The notes beneath the pieces are model-generated. The model made no database searches and was not told the origin of the DNA. It saw nothing but the letters and a program-made list of their open reading frames with translations. Made by a program: the position numbers and the translations under genes. Below, piece by piece: positions 34,707-38,869 of a stretch of DNA of 38,869 nt. The stretch's first letter is position 1. Every line of letters starts with the position of its first letter. This DNA comes from an uncultured Alphaproteobacteria bacterium (GTDB lineage Bacteria; Pseudomonadota; Alphaproteobacteria; HIMB59; GCA-002718135): the NCBI GenBank assembly GCA_902512325.1, contig CABXIT010000014.1, forward strand, positions 1 through 38,869. Direction: 5' to 3'.

Positions 34707-36014
34707 TCACCTTAATTTGACTCTAACAAGCTCTTCAAATCTTGTTGTATAACAAGGTGATACATTCTCTCTTTTCATTTTCCAAGATTTTTCAATACCT
34801 TCAGATGCTAGTCTAATTGTAGAACTACCATAACGCTCATTAATCCTATCCATTGTATTCATAACCGAGTCTGAACTTTTTCTATCATAATCTAAAAGAC
34901 CTTTTGTCTGATTTGACCTGCTTAAACCATATAAAATAACGCCTGCTTTTTTGTAACGATATCCTTCGCGATATATTTTTCTTATTCCTTCCAAGGCTCG
35001 TTTCACAATTTTAATACTATTGTTAGTTGGGTAAGGGAGTTGCAATTTAACTGAGTTAGAATACTGCTTTTCTTTTCTATTAAAATAATTTGTAAGAACA
35101 AAAACACTCATTGACTCAGCTACTAATCCTTCATCTCTTATTTTCTCTGAAACCCTTGTTCCATAACTGGAAACTGACTCTTCTAAATTATAAATTTTTT
35201 CTATTGGATTACTGAATGAACGTGAAACACAACAACTTTTTTTATCTGATGGAATTAAATCTAACTCAATGCATGATATACCACAAAGTTCTAAAAATGT
35301 TTTCTCCCCCACCACACCCATATTTTTTCTTACCCACCCTTTATCAAGTTGAATAAAATCATATGCAGTATTGATATTATATTTTTGTAAAAAAACAGAC
35401 AATCGTTTTCCAATGCCCCAGACATCTTCTATAAGAGTTAATTTTAAAGCCTGACTTATATCAAACCAAGATTTTAATATACACACACCATCATACTCTT
35501 TGTTTTTTTTTGCTAAATTATTTGCAATTTTTGAGAGTGTTTTTGTTGAGCTTACACCTATACTCACTGGAATACCTACCCATTGCTTTATGGTACGACG
35601 TATGTAATTACAATATGTGCTCAATTCATAATTTTCAAAACCATTTAATCCCAAAAAAGCCTCGTCTATAGAATAAATTTCTATATCAGGTCCAAACCTT
35701 GCCAAGATTTCCATAACTCGTTGAGAAATATCTCCATATAGCGAATAATTAGAAGAAAAAACCTTTACATTATTTTTATCAATAATTTTTTTTGCCTTAA
35801 AATATGGCTCCCCCATCTTAATACCTAGTTTTTTAGCCTCAGCTGATCTTGTTATTATACAACCATCATTATTTGATAAAACAACAATAGGTATTCCCAT
35901 TAACTTTGGATTAAATATTCTCTCACATGATGCATAAAAATTATTACAGTCTATCAAGGCGATGGAATTATCTAGGCAAGGGTAATTATTTTGTAATTGC
36001 TTTATGTATGACAT
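34707..36014 (-). CDS. umuC: DNA polymerase V catalytic subunit UmuC (Y family)
   Basis: A 435-residue Y-family polymerase, near the usual length of about 422. The metal-binding IDCNNFYASCERIF and the SIDEAFL block are intact, and VLSNNDGCIITRS is diagnostic of UmuC. It does error-prone translesion synthesis with UmuD'. The N-terminus has about 17 residues before the conserved start, and the ATG at 36014 lies inside umuD, giving a 29-base overlap. The LexA box upstream of umuD should control both. There is no sign of a break or frameshift. Confidence 0.94.
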   Translation of the reverse strand: MSYIKQLQNNYPCLDNSIALIDCNNFYASCERIFNPKLMGIPIVVLSNNDGCIITRSAEAKKLGIKMGEPYFKAKKIIDKNNVKVFSSNYSLYGDISQRVMEILARFGPDIEIYSIDEAFLGLNGFENYELSTYCNYIRRTIKQWVGIPVSIGVSSTKTLSKIANNLAKKNKEYDGVCILKSWFDISQALKLTLIEDVWGIGKRLSVFLQKYNINTAYDFIQLDKGWVRKNMGVVGEKTFLELCGISCIELDLIPSDKKSCCVSRSFSNPIEKIYNLEESVSSYGTRVSEKIRDEGLVAESMSVFVLTNYFNRKEKQYSNSVKLQLPYPTNNSIKIVKRALEGIRKIYREGYRYKKAGVILYGLSRSNQTKGLLDYDRKSSDSVMNTMDRINERYGSSTIRLASEGIEKSWKMKRENVSPCYTTRFEELVRVKLR

Positions 36015-36429
36015 AAGTCACAACCCCCCATATAAAACATTCCATCTCTTCTTTCACTTCAATGCTGGGATACTCATTATTAGCTGAAATTAAAAATAAT
36101 GTAGATCCTTTCTTTCGTAATTTTTTCACTGTTAGATCGCCGAACACGGATGCTATAACAATATTATCGTTTTTTGGTACAATGCTCCTATCCACAATCA
36201 AAAGATCTCCTGATAAAATTCCAGACTCTGTCATTGAAGTGCCGCTTGCTTTGACAATAAAAGTAGCTGCGGGATGTTTTACAAGATGCTCATTTAGATC
36301 AAGCTTATTTTCCAAATAATCAGTTGCTGGAGAAGGAAAACCAGCTGATACAGAGTCTAAAAATAAAGGTGTAACAATTCTCTTATTCTTTCCTATATGG
36401 ACAATTGATAATATATTTTTCTCATTCAT
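35986..36429 (-). CDS. umuD: UmuD, self-cleaving subunit of DNA polymerase V
   Basis: A 147-residue S24-family protein. The self-cleavage site is A29-G30 in SAGFPSP, and the catalytic Ser-Lys dyad is S65 (ASGTSM) and K102 (LTVKKL). RecA filaments trigger cleavage to UmuD', which joins UmuC. I start it at ATG 36429; the open frame to 36465 adds twelve non-conserved residues. A LexA box lies 65 bases upstream and a TATAAT at 36468-36473 is placed for a -10. Confidence 0.93.
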   Translation of the reverse strand: MNEKNILSIVHIGKNKRIVTPLFLDSVSAGFPSPATDYLENKLDLNEHLVKHPAATFIVKASGTSMTESGILSGDLLIVDRSIVPKNDNIVIASVFGDLTVKKLRKKGSTLFLISANNEYPSIEVKEEMECFIWGVVTYVIHKAITK

Positions 36430-36467
36430 AATTTTAAAAAAATTAATTAAATAATTGATAAACAATA

Positions 36468-36508
36468 ATTATATTTAATATAAATATAATAATGTTCTTG
36501 TTTTGTTC
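36468..36508 (-). promoter_or_regulatory. umuDC promoter with alphaproteobacterial SOS (LexA) box
   Basis: The plus-strand sequence GTTCTTGTTTTGTTC (36494-36508) is a perfect GTTC-N7-GTTC direct repeat, the LexA site of Alphaproteobacteria. On the minus strand a TATAAT lies at 36468-36473, so the box covers the -35 position of the umuDC promoter and LexA binding would block polymerase. It could also affect the divergent AlaX gene, whose start is 61 bases away on the other side. Confidence 0.85.
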
Positions 36509-36569
36509 TAATTTATTTAGATTAATAGAAAAGTCAACATAATAATATAAAAATCTGTTAGAAAAAATT

Positions 36570-37271
36570 ATGGCAAAAATATTTGAAGAAGACACATATA
36601 GAAAAGAAATAGAAACTAAAATTAAAAAAATAGATCATGAAAATAAAGCAATAGAATTAGAGGATACTATATTTTATGGGAAAAGTGGTGGTCAACCAGG
36701 AGATATAGGGGAAATTATAACTAATGGTCAAAAAATAGAGGTTAATGATACAATAAAATCAGAAGATGCAATAAAGAATATATTAAAAAGCATAGATAGC
36801 TTAAGTGTAAATCAAAAAGTAACAGCAAGAATAAATTGGGACAAAAGATACAAATACATGAGAATGCACAGTGCATTGCATTTAATGTGTGCGTCTATCC
36901 CTCTTAGTGTAACTGGAGGACAAATTGGTTTCGAGAAAAGTAGACTAGACTTTAATGATCCAGAAAAAAAAATAAACAAAGATGAGCTTCAGAAAAAAAT
37001 TAACACATTAATGGGAAATAATCATCAAATTATTTATGAATTTATAGATAGTAAAATATTAGAGAGTCAACCAGAATTAGTTAGGACAATGTCTGTTAAA
37101 CCACCTAAAATTGATGGGAAATTAAGATTTGTTAAAATAGGCAATGTTGACTTTCAGCCTTGTGGTGGAACGCATGTCAAAACAACAAAAGAAATAGGTG
37201 AAATTATAATTGGTAAAGTAGAAAACAAAGGAAGGATGAATCGACGCGTTAATATTTTACTTAATGATTAA
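36570..37271 (+). CDS. AlaX-type alanyl-tRNA editing protein
   Basis: A 233-residue free-standing editing domain. Zinc ligands are H100 and H104 (HSALH) and C198 and H202 (CGGTH). A glycine-rich N-terminal part with [11 protein letters not shown] (about 35-45) resembles AlaX of the medium type. It removes serine or glycine wrongly loaded on tRNA-Ala. No Shine-Dalgarno is seen before ATG 36570. It overlaps the convergent aapP end by 11 bases. Confidence 0.9.
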   Translation: MAKIFEEDTYRKEIETKIKKIDHENKAIELEDTIFYGKSGGQPGDIGEIITNGQKIEVNDTIKSEDAIKNILKSIDSLSVNQKVTARINWDKRYKYMRMHSALHLMCASIPLSVTGGQIGFEKSRLDFNDPEKKINKDELQKKINTLMGNNHQIIYEFIDSKILESQPELVRTMSVKPPKIDGKLRFVKIGNVDFQPCGGTHVKTTKEIGEIIIGKVENKGRMNRRVNILLND

Positions 37272-38004
37272 GAATTTGACTTAAAAATAATTTTGTACGA
37301 TCACTCTCAGGGTTATTGAAAAATTTATCAGGCACTGCCTGTTCGACAATTCTACCCTCATCCATAAATACCATTCTATCAGCTACAGTTTTGGCGAAAC
37401 CCATTTCATGGGTTACAACTATCATAGTCATGCCACCTTCTGCTAGATCGATCATAACATCTAAAACTTCTTTAATCATTTCAGGATCTAGAGCTGAAGT
37501 AGGCTCATCAAAAAGCATAATATTAGGCTTCATTGCTAGGGATCTAGCTATTGCCACTCTTTGTTGTTGCCCACCTGATAGTTGACCAGGATATTTATCT
37601 GCTTGTTCAGGTATTTTAACAATTTCTAATTGCTGCATTGCTAGCTCTTCAGCTTCAGCTTTAGGCATTTTTTTAACCCAGATTGGAGCAAGTGTAATAT
37701 TTTCTTTAACTGATAAATGTGGAAAGAGATTGAATTGTTGAAAAACCATTCCTACTTCTTTTCTTACACTATCGATATTTTTTAAATTACCTGTAAGCTC
37801 AATACCATCAACAATTATTGTACCTTCTTGATGTTCCTCTAATCTATTTATACATCTTATCATTGTTGATTTTCCTGATCCTGAAGGACCACAAACAACA
37901 ATTCTTTCTTTCTTGTTTACTTCCAGATCAACATCTTTAAGAACATGGAATTCTCCAAACCACTTATTTACATTTTGTAATGAAATTATTGAATTTTCTG
38001 ACAT
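37261..38004 (-). CDS. aapP: Amino-acid ABC transporter ATP-binding protein
   Basis: A 247-residue ABC ATPase. Walker A is GPSGSGKST, the signature is QLSGGQQQR and Walker B is [12 protein letters not shown], all as in the GlnQ/AapP group. It energises import of amino acids. ATG 38004 begins one base after the aapM stop. An ATG at 38076 would add 24 residues encoded inside aapM and is rejected. Together with aapM it points to the general L-amino-acid importer Aap. Confidence 0.92.
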   Translation of the reverse strand: MSENSIISLQNVNKWFGEFHVLKDVDLEVNKKERIVVCGPSGSGKSTMIRCINRLEEHQEGTIIVDGIELTGNLKNIDSVRKEVGMVFQQFNLFPHLSVKENITLAPIWVKKMPKAEAEELAMQQLEIVKIPEQADKYPGQLSGGQQQRVAIARSLAMKPNIMLFDEPTSALDPEMIKEVLDVMIDLAEGGMTMIVVTHEMGFAKTVADRMVFMDEGRIVEQAVPDKFFNNPESDRTKLFLSQILNH

Positions 38005-38005
38005 A

Positions 38006-38869
38006 TTAATCTGCTCCCATGTTAATACCTGTTTTAAGCTTTTTTTCCAAATACAAACTGTATCTAGACATTGCAAAAGTGAAAATAAAGAACACTAAAG
38101 CTACAAAAAAGTAAACTTCATAGGCTAAACCTAACCAGGTAGTGTCAGCTAAAGCCCCTCTTCCAATTCCAAGTAAATCTAATAATCCAACAATGATAAC
38201 TAATGTTGTATCTTTGAATAATCCAATTGAAGTATTTACAATAGATGGAATAGAAATTCGAATTGCTTGAGGTAAAACAACCTTCATATTCATTTGCCAG
38301 TAAGACAAACCAATTGATCTAGCAGCTTCATATTGACCTTGAGGGATAGCCTGAAGACCGCCTCTTATTACTTCAGCCATATAAGCTGATTGGAACAAAG
38401 TAACAGCTACCAATACACGCGCTAAGCCATCCATATCAATACCTTCTGGCAAAAATAGTGGTAACATAACCATTCCAAAGAATAAAAGTGTGATAAGCGG
38501 AACACCTCTTATAAATTCAATAAATAAAGTACATATCATACTAATAACTGGTAGGTCAGAACGCCTACCTAGTGCTAAAATAATACCTAAGGGGAAAGCT
38601 AGAGCGATACCTGTACAACCTAGAACTAATGTAACAAGCAAACCTCCCCATTTATTTGTAGAAACTGACTCCAGTCCGAGTCCTCCATTTAAAAGGAAAA
38701 AAGCAATTACAGGAAATATATAGGTAAATTTTAAAAAATGTTTTCTGAATGGAAATTTATCAAACAATAATGGCACAACAGCAACTGCCAACATAATATA
38801 ACTAAGATTGACTCTCCAAACTTCATCTCTTGGATAAAAACCATACATAAACTGATAAAATCTAACATA
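38006..38869 (-). CDS. aapM: General L-amino-acid ABC permease AapM, C-terminal part
   Basis: The frame stays open to the right edge, so the N-terminus lies outside the window; 287 residues are visible. It shows several membrane segments and the permease loop [12 protein letters not shown]. The phrase [14 protein letters not shown], between N-terminal membrane segments, is found in the long AapM/YhdY permeases rather than in the short HisM type. The internal ATG at 38848 is therefore not the true start. aapQ and the binding protein aapJ would be expected just beyond the edge. Confidence 0.88.
   Translation of the reverse strand, partial: YVRFYQFMYGFYPRDEVWRVNLSYIMLAVAVVPLLFDKFPFRKHFLKFTYIFPVIAFFLLNGGLGLESVSTNKWGGLLVTLVLGCTGIALAFPLGIILALGRRSDLPVISMICTLFIEFIRGVPLITLLFFGMVMLPLFLPEGIDMDGLARVLVAVTLFQSAYMAEVIRGGLQAIPQGQYEAARSIGLSYWQMNMKVVLPQAIRISIPSIVNTSIGLFKDTTLVIIVGLLDLLGIGRGALADTTWLGLAYEVYFFVALVFFIFTFAMSRYSLYLEKKLKTGINMGAD

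Noticed and set aside
34612..36569. umuDC as a mobile island with attachment sites at tRNA-Asn
   Set aside because: I found no duplicate of the tRNA 3' end beyond umuD, no integrase, and base composition like the surroundings.
38005..38076. N-terminal extension of aapP by 24 residues
   Set aside because: It is encoded within the aapM C-terminus. ABC ATPases of this group begin close to the ATG at 38004.
1..38869. CRISPR arrays, insertion sequences, prophage or toxin-antitoxin genes
   Set aside because: No regularly spaced repeats, transposase, integrase or phage genes were seen on either strand.

Overview
The window is dense, AT-rich bacterial chromosome. It looks like a streamlined marine alphaproteobacterium of the SAR11-like, HIMB59 or AEGEAN-169 kind. 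The pointers are the low G+C throughout, gaps of a few bases or overlaps between most genes, and two gene orders I know from Alphaproteobacteria: dgt-argS-SPOR-scpA-scpB-tatABC-serS-pcm, and methyltransferase-tolC-DUF2497/PopZ-valS. An alphaproteobacterial-type LexA box (GTTC-N7-GTTC) and a Rhizobium-type phosphatidylcholine synthase agree. The exact clade cannot be decided from the sequence alone. I see no insertion sequence, prophage, CRISPR array or rRNA.

Layout. 1-1317: the 3' end of a PhyH-family dioxygenase, convergent with a bile-acid/sodium-type symporter. 1396-4840 (+): pcs, cysE, cysK and a cystathionine gamma-lyase/synthase form a tight operon for cysteine/methionine metabolism, led by a phosphatidylcholine synthase. 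4832-10766 (-): a tandem glycine riboswitch precedes gcvT-gcvH-gcvP, which continues into the site-2 protease gene rseP and a MazG-like pyrophosphohydrolase. 10800-11530 (-): an orphan deaminase and, upstream of it, a compact four-hairpin RNA ending in an intrinsic terminator. I regard this RNA as the most likely undescribed element here. 11625-13705: a DMT transporter divergent from anmK. 13702-16074 (-): cold-shock protein, small membrane protein, secreted EF-hand protein, DnaJ/TerB co-chaperone and a threonine/serine dehydratase-like enzyme, overlapping or nearly so. 16222-18417 (+): rlmJ and a MATE transporter.

18422-26593 (-): the conserved block dgt-argS-SPOR-scpAB-tatABC-serS-pcm, but without the nagZ and surE genes that normally sit in it. 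26645-27753 (+): erpA and xth. 27750-34362 (-): PCMT-like methyltransferase, tolC, a miniature PopZ-like protein, valS and ilvD. 34491-34686: tRNA-Cys and tRNA-Asn. 34707-36508 (-): umuDC with an upstream LexA box. 36570-37271 (+): an AlaX-type editing protein. 37261 to the end (-): aapP and aapM of a general amino-acid ABC importer, running off the window.

Together the genes describe an amino-acid-centred heterotroph. It imports amino acids (Aap), oxidises glycine under riboswitch control, makes cysteine from serine, and makes branched-chain amino acids (IlvD). All six convergent gene pairs overlap or nearly touch, leaving no room for ordinary terminators, so the one strong intrinsic terminator at 11416-11448 stands out.
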